Part shown: positions 8,183 to 17,518 of the stretch, piece after piece
Layout of the letters: every line of letters begins with the position of its first letter
Numbering within the stretch: position 1 is the first letter of the stretch
Source: Candidatus Sulfopaludibacter sp. SbA3
GTDB taxonomy: Bacteria; Acidobacteriota; Terriglobia; Bryobacterales; Bryobacteraceae
DNA length: 64,000 nucleotides
Reading direction: 5' to 3'
Assembly: GCA_945890485.1 (NCBI GenBank)
Contig: CAMDCN010000009.1
Location: 62,001-126,000 of the forward strand
Position numbers and translations under genes: made by a program
The notes under the pieces: generated by a model
The model's database searches: none
The model's input: the letters and a program-made list of their open reading frames with translations, nothing else
Told to the model about the DNA's origin: nothing

Positions 8183-10161
8183 TGCACGTAAAGGAAATCG
8201 TTAGCGGCGAACAGGGCCAGGGTGAATTCGCGTAGTGGATTCGACGCGAGGAAGCGAAGCGAGGCGGCGCGCTCTTTCGGTACGGGCGGCCGGTTGAACA
8301 CGAGTTCGAAGGCCTTGTCGACCCGCTGGTTCGCCGGGAGTTTTGCAAGCCGCTCCGCGAGAGCGACGGCCACTTGGCGCGTCACGGGCCCGTTTAACAG
8401 TTCGAGAGCTTGCGGCGCATGGGTGCTGCTTTCGCGGCGGGCGCAGCTCAGCAGGGTATCCGGCGAGTCAAACACTTCCATGAACGGCATCCGCATGTTG
8501 CGCTTCTGGAAGAGGTAGATGCTGCGGCGATTGTGCTGGGCCACATCGGGCGTGACCGCCCATTGGTCCGGCTTGTACAGCAGGTTCACCAGTTCCGACT
8601 CGATCGGCGGAATGACGCTCGGGCCGAAGCGCTGCGGATTCAAGAGCCCGGCGGACTGCAGCATGGCGTCGCGGAGCTCTTCGGCCTGCAGGCGACGGCG
8701 GCTGTAGTTCCAGAGGAAGCGGTTGCGCGGATCCTTCTCCATCGCGGCCGCCGATGGGTTCGGGATCGAGGCTTGCCGATAGGTGTTGCTCAGAACCATC
8801 ATTCGATGCAGCGGCTTCTGCTGCCAGCCGCTGGCGACGACCTGATTGGCGAGCCAGTCGAGCAGTTCCGGGTGCGAGGGGCGGGCGCCCATGCGGCCGA
8901 AGTCATTCGGCGTGGCGACGATGCCGGCGCCGAAGTGCGACTGCCACAGACGATTGGCGAGCACCCGTGCCGTGAGCGGGTTATGCGGATCGGTGATCCA
9001 GGCCGCGAGTTTACGGCGGGGCTGCGGGATCGCTTCGCCCCATTCGGCGGCATCGTCGGGAAGCAGCACGCCAAGCGGCCGCATGCCCATCTTGGCCGTG
9101 GGCATATCGCTTGAACCACGCTCAAGAACATGGACGGGGAAGTAGAGCTTCGGATCGCTGCGAACGGTCTTCAACTCCGGCAGCGGCTCGGGCAACTGCT
9201 TCTCTTTGACGCCGATCACCTGCTCGATCTGCGCCTTCTCCGGCCCGGTGGTCTCCTTCAACTTCTTCCGCAGATCGGCGAGTTCCTTCTTCACGGCGTC
9301 GGTCCGCTTCTGCCAGTCGGCCTTCTCGGCGTCGTTCGACATGGGGATGTCGTGCTGTTCGGTGGTCGCAAAGAAGCTCTGCATCCGGTAGTAGTCGGTG
9401 TGGCGGATCGGATCGAACTTGTGATCGTGGCACCGGGCGCAGCCCAGCGTCACACCGAGGAACGCGGAGCCGACCACGTTGGTCATCTCCGTGAGAATCT
9501 CGTTCCGGATGTAGGCCTTGTCCTGGTTGCCGGCGTTCTTGCGGAACGGTCCAAGCCGATTGAAGCTGGCGGCGACCAGCATCTCGCGATTGGCGGGATC
9601 GATCTCGTCGCCAGCGAGCTGCTCCGTGAGGAACTGGTCGTAGGGTTTGTCGGCGGCGAGGGAGCGGATGACGTAGTCGCGATACTGCCAGGCCTCGCTG
9701 CGGTGCGTGTCGTATTCAAAGCCGTCGCTTTCAGCGAAGCGGACGACATCGAGCCAATGGCGGGCTTGCCGCTCGGCGTATTCGGGCGAAGCGAGGAGGC
9801 GATCGACGAGGGCTTCGTAGGCCTTGGGTGAACGATCAGCCAGGAACGCCTTGGTCGCTTCCGGTGTCGGCGGCAGGCCGGTGAGGTCGAGGTAAACGCG
9901 GCGGACGAGAGTCTGCCGCGTTGCGGGTGGCGCAGGAGATAGACCTTGGTCCCGCAGCCGCTTAAGAACGAAGGCGTCGATGGGATGCGAGGCCCACTTC
10001 TGATCGGCTGGATCGGAGAACTGCGGAATGGCGGGCGTGGCGCGGGGCTTGAACGCCCAGTGGTTTCGCTCGGCCGTCGTGTATTTGCCGCCGGAGCTTT
10101 CAGCGGCCCAAGCCGCCAAGGAGACCGCGGCGATGATCAACAGCTTTAACCGTGCTGACAT
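8179..10161 (-). CDS. PSD1-type DUF1549/DUF1553 protein lacking PSCyt1
   Basis: A 660-residue exported protein (signal MSARLKLLIIAAVSLAAWAAE) that opens the minus-strand operon. It contains DUF1549 (IDAFVLKRLRDQGLSPAPPA, LTGLPPTPEAT, RHWLDVVRFAES, GCARCHDHKFDPI) and DUF1553 (LARWLT-like AWITDPHNPLTARVLANRLW, NDFGRMGARPSHPELLDWLA). Unlike the other three PSD1 proteins here it lacks the N-terminal cytochrome domain, so only one CXXCH (within CARCHDHK) remains. The family is abundant in Planctomycetes and its biochemistry is undescribed; redox activity at the cell surface is inferred from the CXXCH motifs. The gene overlaps the following DUF1501 gene by ATGA. Confidence 0.87.
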   Translation of the reverse strand: MSARLKLLIIAAVSLAAWAAESSGGKYTTAERNHWAFKPRATPAIPQFSDPADQKWASHPIDAFVLKRLRDQGLSPAPPATRQTLVRRVYLDLTGLPPTPEATKAFLADRSPKAYEALVDRLLASPEYAERQARHWLDVVRFAESDGFEYDTHRSEAWQYRDYVIRSLAADKPYDQFLTEQLAGDEIDPANREMLVAASFNRLGPFRKNAGNQDKAYIRNEILTEMTNVVGSAFLGVTLGCARCHDHKFDPIRHTDYYRMQSFFATTEQHDIPMSNDAEKADWQKRTDAVKKELADLRKKLKETTGPEKAQIEQVIGVKEKQLPEPLPELKTVRSDPKLYFPVHVLERGSSDMPTAKMGMRPLGVLLPDDAAEWGEAIPQPRRKLAAWITDPHNPLTARVLANRLWQSHFGAGIVATPNDFGRMGARPSHPELLDWLANQVVASGWQQKPLHRMMVLSNTYRQASIPNPSAAAMEKDPRNRFLWNYSRRRLQAEELRDAMLQSAGLLNPQRFGPSVIPPIESELVNLLYKPDQWAVTPDVAQHNRRSIYLFQKRNMRMPFMEVFDSPDTLLSCARRESSTHAPQALELLNGPVTRQVAVALAERLAKLPANQRVDKAFELVFNRPPVPKERAASLRFLASNPLREFTLALFAANDFLYVQ

Positions 10162-10319
10162 GCCTGTATCTCTAGATTATTTCACGTTGGGGCCGGGCCT
10201 TGAACTGTTTTACGTCGCCGCCGGGAATCCGTCCAGGATGCTGAACGCTAGAGATGTCGATGGGGTTACTAAAGAATTGCAATCGGGCTAAGCTTTTCTG
10301 TATGGCCGTGTAGCCCGAG

Positions 10320-10325
10320 TACATT
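10320..10325 (+). promoter_or_regulatory. -10-like box TACATT before TonB receptor gene
   Basis: TACATT ends 5 bases before the ATG at 10331. There is no Shine-Dalgarno sequence between, which fits a transcript that begins at or next to the start codon. Confidence 0.4.
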
Positions 10326-10330
10326 AACCT

Positions 10331-13300
10331 ATGAAACACTTCTTCGAGATTCCGATTCAGCGTTTGGTCTTGGCTTTGAGCCTGGCGGTCGGAGCCATGG
10401 CGCAGAGCACGACCGGCAGTTTGATTGGCACGGTAACCGATTCGTCCGGCGCAATGGTCGCCGGCGCAAAGGTCCGCGCTACCAACCTAGGTAACGGGGC
10501 CACAGTAGAGACGACGTCCGGTGCGGCGGGTGAGTACGCCCTGCCCAACCTTCCCGCGGCATCGTACAAGATTCGAGTGGAAACCGCGGGTTTCCGCTCC
10601 GTGGACATTAACGAAGTCCGCTTGCTGCTCAACCAGACCGTGCGTACCGATGTACGGTTGGAGCCGGGAGCGGTGGAACAGAGCGTGACGGTGACGTCGG
10701 CGGTGCCGACGATTCAGACCGACAGCGCTTCGATTGCAAACAACATTGATACCCATTCGGTGGTGACCCTGCCGCTGAATGGCCGTACGCTGGATCGTCT
10801 GATCCTGATCACGGCGGGCAACACGTCGGATTCTCCTTCGAACCCGAAGTTGGCTGGCTCGCTGCACTGGGGCGGCAACTTCTACTCGATCGATGGCGTG
10901 GCCATCAACGATACGGGTAACGGTGGCGCCTCCTACTCTTTCCGGACGCAGCTTTCGACGACTCCTTCGATCGATACGATTCAGGAGTTCAAGATTGAGA
11001 CCAACAGCGCCAAGGCCGAACATGAAGGCTCCGCGGCGATCTCGATCATCACCAAGGGCGGCACGAACGATCTGCATGGTTCGTTGTTTGCGTTCAACCG
11101 CAACCGGGCGCTTTCGGCCAACCAATACTTCAACAATGCGAACGGGCAACGGCGGCCTCCGTTCAACCGGAACGAATTTGGCGTGACGGCCGGTGGCCCG
11201 GTGATCAAGAACAAGACGTTCTTCTTCGGCTCGTATGAAGGGCTGCGGCAGCGCCAGGCCACGACCGGTTTCTTCGCTTATGCGACGCCAGCCATGCGGA
11301 CGGGCAACTTCGCAGGCGTGCGGGATATCAAAGACCCTCTGAGCGGTTTGCCGTTTCCGAACAACCAGATCCCGACCAACCGGCTGGATTCGCGGGCGAC
11401 GCGCTGGGGCGCATTTATGCCGCTGCCAAACACCCCGGGCACGACCGCGGCGGGCACGGGCTTGAACCATGTGGCCAACGTGGGCAACGTAATTGACGTG
11501 AACCGCTATACGGCGCGCGGCGATCACCACTTCAACGAGAAGAACTCGATCAACGTCGTGATGGGCTACTCCAAGGGATCCCCGTACTTCGTCAGCAATG
11601 GCGGCCCGAGCGCTTATGGCAACTTCTCGGACGGCGGATACATCACGAAGAACGCTTCCTTGACCTATAACCGGACGATTGGCGCGAACAAGCAGAACGA
11701 ATTCCGCTATGCCTACTTCAGCCACGGCTCAATCCGCATTGGTCAGAACACGGACTTCGACCCGACTTCGCTATTCCCTTCGCTTTATGGTCCGCTGCCG
11801 ATTGGTGGTCTGCCGACGGCGACGTTCAACAACGTTTATGGCCAGATCACGGACTCTGGCGGTTCCGAACGCGCGCCGCAGATTACGCAGCAGTTGACAG
11901 ATAACTTTTCGTTCAACAAGGGCCGGCACACGTTCAAGACGGGTGTCGACATCGGATTCAGCCGGATTGCTTCCAACCCGGCGGCGGGCGCGGCGCAGTT
12001 TGGCTCGTTCTCGTTTAACGGACGGTATTCGAACGACCCGTACGCCGACTTTCTGCTTGGCTATCCGATCACGTCGACACGCGGAACGCCGAGTCTCGTT
12101 AACCTGCTTCACTACACCCGCTATGGCGCTTACTTCCAGGACGACTGGCAGGTGAGTTCGAAGCTGACGATCAATGTCGGCATGCGCTACATGCTGCAGA
12201 CGCAGACGCAGGAGCGCGATGGTTCGTTCGCGAACTTCGACCTCGAAAAGGGCGTGTTTGTGGTGCGGAGCGAAGGCGGCCAGTTGGCGCCGTTGTCGCT
12301 GCCGCGGTTGTTGCAGGCTTATCCGTACGTGAGTTCGGAGCAGAACGGATGGGGCAGCGATGTGATTACGGCGGACCACAATAACTTTGGACCGCGGTTC
12401 GGCTTTGCTTACCGTCCGTTCAACAACAGCAAGACGGTGGTGCGCGGTGGCTTCGGCATCTACTACAACGTGATTCCTGTATACATCGGAATCCGGCAGA
12501 TCTCGAACGCGAATGCGCCGTTCCAGTTGACGGAGACCTTTGAGAGTGGAGCGACGTCGCCGACCTTGACGCTGGCGACTCCGTTCCCCGGCTTGGGCGC
12601 GATTTCGGCGAACCCGAACTTGACCGCCGTGAACCGGAACATCCGCAACACGTCGTCGACGCAGTGGAACCTGACGATTGAGCGGGAACTGGGCGCGCAG
12701 TTTGGATTGCGTGCGACGTACCTGGGCAACAAGGGTACGCGGGTACCGTGGTACCTCTACGAACGCAACCTGCCGTTGACGCAGGCTCCGGGTACGATTC
12801 AATCCCGGCGGCCATTCCAGCCATTTGCGAGCATCGGGGCGCTCGACACCAATGGCAACTCGATCACGCATCAGGGTCAGCTTGAACTGATCCGGCGGTT
12901 TAGCGGTGGCTTGTACTTGCAGTCGAACTACACCTGGACCAGCACGCTGGACAACGTGCCGATCGTGTTCGGACCGCAGGACCCGTACAACGCGTCGGCT
13001 GACCGTGGCAATGGCGATTCGATCCGGAAGCATGTAGCGTATACCTCGTTGACCTATGACTTGCCGTTCGGACCGGGCAAGAAGTTCGCGAATGTGGGTG
13101 GTGTGGCTGGAAAGTTCGTCGGCGGCTGGACTGTGGCTTCGATCATGCAGTTCCGCAGCGGGACCCCGTTCAGCGTGGCCTTCAGCCCGAATCAGGCTGG
13201 CTGGTACGCGAGCCGGGCGAACGTGGTGAGCTCGAACTTCTACCCCAGCAACCAGAACATTGAAGGCTACATCAACCCGAGCGCCTTCGCGATTCCGGCG

Positions 13301-13558
13301 CCGTTCACCTTCGGCGATTCTGCGCGGAACATGTTGTTTGGACCCGGGCAGCGGATCATCGACTTCAGCTTGCTGAAGACGACCCCGATCACCGAGCGCA
13401 TCCGCGCGGAGTTCCGGGCCGAGGCCTTCAATATGCCGAACACGCCGAGCTTTGGCAACCCTGCGTCGAACCTGACGGCGGCGGCCAACTTCGGCAAGAT
13501 TCGCGGGACGACCGTCGAAGCCCGTGTGGTGCAGTTTGGTCTAAAATTGCTGTTCTGA
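10331..13558 (+). CDS. TonB-dependent receptor with carboxypeptidase-like regulatory domain
   Basis: A 1075-residue outer-membrane protein. After a signal peptide ending in AMAQ comes a carboxypeptidase regulatory-like domain (about 27-110: GSLIGTVTDSSGAMVAGAKV, GEYALPNLPAASYKIRVETAGF), then a plug (VTLPLNGRTLDRL, IDTIQEFKIETNSAKAEHEG) and a long beta-barrel ending ARVVQFGLKLLF with a terminal aromatic residue, as outer-membrane barrels do. This is the Oar-like type common in Acidobacteria, thought to import or bind large substrates with TonB-ExbBD energy. It is followed after 8 bases by a PSD1 gene and then DUF1501, so it is probably the transport part of that operon. The substrate is unknown. 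Confidence 0.9.
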   Translation: MKHFFEIPIQRLVLALSLAVGAMAQSTTGSLIGTVTDSSGAMVAGAKVRATNLGNGATVETTSGAAGEYALPNLPAASYKIRVETAGFRSVDINEVRLLLNQTVRTDVRLEPGAVEQSVTVTSAVPTIQTDSASIANNIDTHSVVTLPLNGRTLDRLILITAGNTSDSPSNPKLAGSLHWGGNFYSIDGVAINDTGNGGASYSFRTQLSTTPSIDTIQEFKIETNSAKAEHEGSAAISIITKGGTNDLHGSLFAFNRNRALSANQYFNNANGQRRPPFNRNEFGVTAGGPVIKNKTFFFGSYEGLRQRQATTGFFAYATPAMRTGNFAGVRDIKDPLSGLPFPNNQIPTNRLDSRATRWGAFMPLPNTPGTTAAGTGLNHVANVGNVIDVNRYTARGDHHFNEKNSINVVMGYSKGSPYFVSNGGPSAYGNFSDGGYITKNASLTYNRTIGANKQNEFRYAYFSHGSIRIGQNTDFDPTSLFPSLYGPLPIGGLPTATFNNVYGQITDSGGSERAPQITQQLTDNFSFNKGRHTFKTGVDIGFSRIASNPAAGAAQFGSFSFNGRYSNDPYADFLLGYPITSTRGTPSLVNLLHYTRYGAYFQDDWQVSSKLTINVGMRYMLQTQTQERDGSFANFDLEKGVFVVRSEGGQLAPLSLPRLLQAYPYVSSEQNGWGSDVITADHNNFGPRFGFAYRPFNNSKTVVRGGFGIYYNVIPVYIGIRQISNANAPFQLTETFESGATSPTLTLATPFPGLGAISANPNLTAVNRNIRNTSSTQWNLTIERELGAQFGLRATYLGNKGTRVPWYLYERNLPLTQAPGTIQSRRPFQPFASIGALDTNGNSITHQGQLELIRRFSGGLYLQSNYTWTSTLDNVPIVFGPQDPYNASADRGNGDSIRKHVAYTSLTYDLPFGPGKKFANVGGVAGKFVGGWTVASIMQFRSGTPFSVAFSPNQAGWYASRANVVSSNFYPSNQNIEGYINPSAFAIPAPFTFGDSARNMLFGPGQRIIDFSLLKTTPITERIRAEFRAEAFNMPNTPSFGNPASNLTAAANFGKIRGTTVEARVVQFGLKLLF

Positions 13559-13566
13559 TAACGCCG

Positions 13567-16149
13567 ATGCGAGTTAGTACTCTCTTGCTCGTCGCGATGG
13601 GGATCCCGGCCTTTGGCCAGGATCCCCTCGTGTTTTTTGAAAGCCGGGTTCGGCCGGTGTTGGTAAAGAACTGTTACGCGTGCCATACGAAGTCGGAGAT
13701 GGGCGGATTCCGGGTGGACTCGCGCGAGCGGATTCTGAAAGGCGGCAAGTCCGGTGCGGCGGTGAAGCCGGGAGCGGCGGCGGAGAGCTTGCTGCTCGAG
13801 CTGGTGGAGCATCGGAACCCGGAACGGAAGATGCCTCCGCAGATGAAGTTGAAGGAAGCCGAGATTGCCGATCTACGGACTTGGATCGAGGCTGGCGCGG
13901 TGTTCCCGGACAAAGGTCCGGCGCCGAAGTTGGATCCGAAATCGTTCTGGTCGTTTCAGCCGGTGAAGCCGGTTGCGGCGCCGGAGGGGACGGGCCCTGC
14001 GATTGACCGGTTCCTGGCGGCGCGGATGAAAGAGGCGGGCTTGGCCCCGGCGCGGCCGTCGGATCAACGGACGCTGCTGCGACGGGTGACGTTTGACTTG
14101 ACGGGGTTGCCTCCGACGCCCGAGGAGACGGCGGCGTTCCTGGCGGATCGTTCGGCGGATGCATTTGCGAAGGTGGTGGACCGACTGCTGGCGTCACCGC
14201 ACTATGGCGAGCGCTGGGCGCGGCATTGGCTGGATGTGGCGAGGTACTCCGATGGGCAGCAGGGGGCGCGGGACGATGATCCCTATCCGAACGCCTGGCG
14301 GTATCGGGATTGGGTGGTGTCCGCCTTGAATCGGGACCTGCCATACGACACGTTCCTGAAGACGCAGATTGCGGCCGATTTGATGCCAGGGCAGGAGCAT
14401 CTGGCGGCGCTGGGATTCCAGACGATTGGCGAGACGGACAACGACCGGTTGGATGTGACAACGCGGGCGATGTTGGGGTTGACCGTTGGCTGCGCGCAGT
14501 GCCACGACCATAAGTTCGACCCGATTCCGACGAAGGATTACTACTCGCTTCTGGGCGTGTTCAAGAGCAGCGCGGTAAGCGAGCATCCGCTCGTGGCGCC
14601 GGAGATCGTAAAGGCATACAAGGACGCCAAGGCGGCTTCCGATGAGAAGCAGGCGGAGCTGAAGCGGTTCCTGGAGAGGCAGACGGCGTTGGTGCTGGAT
14701 GTCTTTGCGGCGCAGACGGCGGAGTATCTGATGGCCGTGTGGAAGCAGGAGACCCCAGCGGAGTTGGACGCCGAGGTGCTGGGACGGTGGAAAGCGTTTT
14801 TGAAGGATTCGAAGAAGGAGCATCCATTTTTTGCTCCGTGGTTTGCGTTGAAGGCAACGGCCTCCGAGACAGAAGTACGGCAAGCAGCATTCGCGTTGCA
14901 GAGGTCGATTGAGGCCGTGATTGCGGAGAAGAAGGCCGTCGACGACCGGAACTATGTGAAGCTGGGCGGGATTGAAGGCTTGAAGGACGTGAATCGGCAG
15001 GTGAATACGCTGGTGGACGCACTGCCGATTGAACGGTTCTACTTTTGGCGGGATGTGGCTTCGAGTCCGTTTAAGTCAGAGGACATCAAGTTCGATGGAG
15101 GGGTCTACTACTTCACAGGCAAGGCTCTCGATCGGTTCCTGGAACCTCGGGTGTTGCGGTATGCCAATGGGTTGCGGGCGGAGGCGGAGGCGCTGAAGAA
15201 GGCGATTCCGGCGCTCTATCCGTACTGGCATACCTTGAAAGACAGCGACAAGCCGAAGAATATTCCAGTCGCCATTCGCGGCAATGTGGAGAGCCCGGGG
15301 GAGGAGGCGCCGCGGCGTTTCCTGTCGGTGCTGTGTGATGGGGAGGCTCCGGCTTTTACTCAGGGATCGGGGCGGTTGGAGTTGGCGAATGCGATTGCCG
15401 ATGCGAAGAATCCGCTGACGGCGCGGGTGGCCGTGAACCGGTTGTGGCAGCATCATTTCGGGCAGGGACTGGTCCGCTCGCCGGGGAACTTTGGCCAGTT
15501 AGGGGACCGGCCGACGCATCCGGTGTTGTTGGATTATCTCGCGGGCCGATTAGTAGCGAACGGCTGGTCGTTGAAGGCGATGCATCGGGAGATGCTGCTG
15601 ACGGAAGCGTATCAGCGGTCCTCCGCGGGGTTGCCAGCGGCGATGGAGAAGGACCCGGATAATCTCCTGTTGTCGAGGGCGAATGTACGGGAACGGTTGG
15701 ACGCAGAAGCTTTGCGGGACGCGGTGTTGGCGGTGGCGGGGACGTTGGACCGGACGGTGGGCGGGGCGCCGGCGCCGTTCGACGAGAAGCATCGGCGGCG
15801 GACGCTGTACGTGACGGTGAGCCGGTCGAAGCCGGACCGGACGCTGGCGACGTTCGACTTTCCAGATCCCAACGCGGCATCAGACGCGCGGATGGTGACG
15901 GTGGGGCCGATGCAGCGGCTGTTCTTCATGAATGCGCCGTTCGTAGCCGAGCAGGCGAAGGCATTGGCGGCGCGGTTAAAGGGCACGGACGCCGAGCGGA
16001 TTGCGGCGGCGTATGAGTCGCTCTACTCGCGGTCTGCCACGGCAGAGGAAGTGAAGCTGGGGTTAGCGTTTTTGCAGGGCCAGGCCGAACGGTGGCCGCA
16101 GTACGCGCAGGTGCTTTTATCGGCCGCAGAGTTCAGTACGATTCAATGA
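13567..16149 (+). CDS. PSD1 protein with planctomycete cytochrome C domain
   Basis: An 860-residue exported protein. Signal peptide MRVSTLLLVAMGIPAFGQ is followed by PSCyt1 with CYACH (36-40) and the distal ERKMPPQMKL segment that could supply the axial Met. DUF1549 follows (AIDRFLAARMKEAG, FDLTGLPPTPEET, RHWLDVARYSDG, GCAQCHDHKFDPI), then a helical insert of about 200 residues, and DUF1553 (NPLTARVAVNRLWQHHFGQGL, NFGQLGDRPTHPVLLDYLA). Two CXXCH motifs suggest covalent heme, though the second has not been shown to bind heme as far as I know. The ATGA overlap with the downstream DUF1501 start and the TonB receptor upstream suggest one functional unit. Confidence 0.9.
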   Translation: MRVSTLLLVAMGIPAFGQDPLVFFESRVRPVLVKNCYACHTKSEMGGFRVDSRERILKGGKSGAAVKPGAAAESLLLELVEHRNPERKMPPQMKLKEAEIADLRTWIEAGAVFPDKGPAPKLDPKSFWSFQPVKPVAAPEGTGPAIDRFLAARMKEAGLAPARPSDQRTLLRRVTFDLTGLPPTPEETAAFLADRSADAFAKVVDRLLASPHYGERWARHWLDVARYSDGQQGARDDDPYPNAWRYRDWVVSALNRDLPYDTFLKTQIAADLMPGQEHLAALGFQTIGETDNDRLDVTTRAMLGLTVGCAQCHDHKFDPIPTKDYYSLLGVFKSSAVSEHPLVAPEIVKAYKDAKAASDEKQAELKRFLERQTALVLDVFAAQTAEYLMAVWKQETPAELDAEVLGRWKAFLKDSKKEHPFFAPWFALKATASETEVRQAAFALQRSIEAVIAEKKAVDDRNYVKLGGIEGLKDVNRQVNTLVDALPIERFYFWRDVASSPFKSEDIKFDGGVYYFTGKALDRFLEPRVLRYANGLRAEAEALKKAIPALYPYWHTLKDSDKPKNIPVAIRGNVESPGEEAPRRFLSVLCDGEAPAFTQGSGRLELANAIADAKNPLTARVAVNRLWQHHFGQGLVRSPGNFGQLGDRPTHPVLLDYLAGRLVANGWSLKAMHREMLLTEAYQRSSAGLPAAMEKDPDNLLLSRANVRERLDAEALRDAVLAVAGTLDRTVGGAPAPFDEKHRRRTLYVTVSRSKPDRTLATFDFPDPNAASDARMVTVGPMQRLFFMNAPFVAEQAKALAARLKGTDAERIAAAYESLYSRSATAEEVKLGLAFLQGQAERWPQYAQVLLSAAEFSTIQ

Positions 16150-17501
16150 GGAATCCAGTGGATAGACGAACAGCGTTAGCGATGCTTGGCGGAGGGTTCG
16201 GGGCCGTGGGTCTGGCCGGGACCGTGGAGCAGAAGCCGCACTTCGCGGCGAAGGCGAAGCACGTTATTTTTCTGTTTCTGAACGGCGGCGTGTCGCAGGT
16301 AGATACGTTCGACCCGAAGCCGGAGTTGACCAAGCAGCACGGGAAACCGCTGCCGGGGAAAAAGCTACCGACGGATTCGGCGACCGGGAACCTGATGAAG
16401 TCTCCGTTCGCCTTCAAGCAGTGCGGGCAGAGCGGGATTGAAGTGGCCGATATCTTCCCGCGCGTCGGGGCGATGATTGACGACTTCGCCGTGATTCGCA
16501 GTTGCTACGCCGATAACGGGAACCATGGGCCATCGCTGATGCTGATGAATACCGGGCACCAGTTGTCAGGACGGCCGTCGATGGGCTCTTGGATCTCCTA
16601 TGGCTTGGGGACGCTGAACAAGAATCTGCCGGGCTTTATAGCTTTGTGCCCGGGGTATCCGGTGATGGGGCCGCGGCTGTGGTCTTCGGGGTTTCTGCCG
16701 AATCTGCATCAGGGCACGTATGTCCCGAATAACGAGCGGACGCCGGAAAAGCTGGTGCAGAACATTCGCAATGCGTCGTTGACGATTGACGAGCAGCAGC
16801 GGCAGTTGGGGCTGCTCGACCGGTTGAACCAGTTGTATCTGGGACGGTCGGAGGGGCGGCCACAGTTAGCGGCGGGCGTGGAGGCGATGGAGGTCGCTTT
16901 CCGGATGCAGATGGAGGCTCCGGAGGCGTTCGACCTAGCGAAGGAGACGCCGGCGACGCATGAGCGGTACGGCGACGATGACTTCGGGCGCGGCTGTCTG
17001 TTGGCGCGGCGGCTGGTGGAGCGCGGGGTGCGGATGGTGCAGGTTTACTTCGGCAATTCGCAGCCGTGGGATAGCCATGAGGACATCAACTCGCATCGGG
17101 GCCTATCGCGGATAGCGGATGCGGCGATTGCCTCGCTGGTGGAAGATCTGAAGGCGCGCGGGCTGTTTGATTCGACGCTGCTCGTGGTGGGGACGGAGTT
17201 CGGGCGGACGCCGATGATTCAAAGCGCGGGACAGTTGCGGATCAATCAGGGGCGGGACCACAACGTGCATGCCTATACGACGCTGATGGCGGGTGGGGGC
17301 ATAAAGGGTGGCATTGCCTATGGGGCGACGGACGACTTCGGCTACCGCGCGGTGGAGAAGCGGGTGCATCCGCATGATCTGCATGCGACCGTGCTGCATC
17401 AATTGGGGCTGGACCACACGCGATTAACGTATCGCTACAGTGGGCGCGACTTCCGGTTGACGGACGTGGCGGGAAACGTAATCAAAGACATTTTGGCCTG
17501 A
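16146..17501 (+). CDS. DUF1501 family exported protein
   Basis: A 451-residue DUF1501 protein. The start at 16146 overlaps the PSD1 stop (ATGA) and gives a Tat-like leader (MRNPVDRRTALAMLGGGFG); an upstream start at 16092 would bury the leader. Family motifs are KHVIFLFLNGGVSQVDTFDPKPELT, ARRLVERGVRMVQVYFGN, VGTEFGRTPMIQ, GRDHNVHAYTTLMAGGG and the closing HQLGLDHTRLTYRYSGRDFRLTDV. The activity is unknown. Its partner is the PSD1 protein encoded just upstream, repeating the pairing seen elsewhere in this window. Confidence 0.88.
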   Translation: MRNPVDRRTALAMLGGGFGAVGLAGTVEQKPHFAAKAKHVIFLFLNGGVSQVDTFDPKPELTKQHGKPLPGKKLPTDSATGNLMKSPFAFKQCGQSGIEVADIFPRVGAMIDDFAVIRSCYADNGNHGPSLMLMNTGHQLSGRPSMGSWISYGLGTLNKNLPGFIALCPGYPVMGPRLWSSGFLPNLHQGTYVPNNERTPEKLVQNIRNASLTIDEQQRQLGLLDRLNQLYLGRSEGRPQLAAGVEAMEVAFRMQMEAPEAFDLAKETPATHERYGDDDFGRGCLLARRLVERGVRMVQVYFGNSQPWDSHEDINSHRGLSRIADAAIASLVEDLKARGLFDSTLLVVGTEFGRTPMIQSAGQLRINQGRDHNVHAYTTLMAGGGIKGGIAYGATDDFGYRAVEKRVHPHDLHATVLHQLGLDHTRLTYRYSGRDFRLTDVAGNVIKDILA

Positions 17502-17505
17502 CGAA

Positions 17506-17511
17506 TATACT
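17506..17511 (+). promoter_or_regulatory. -10 box TATACT for leaderless start
   Basis: TATACT lies 7 bases upstream of the ATG at 17519, so transcription should begin at or within a base or two of the start codon. There is no ribosome binding site. It suggests that the flavin oxidoreductase gene has its own promoter despite lying 17 bases behind DUF1501. Confidence 0.6.
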
Positions 17512-17518
17512 GGAACCC

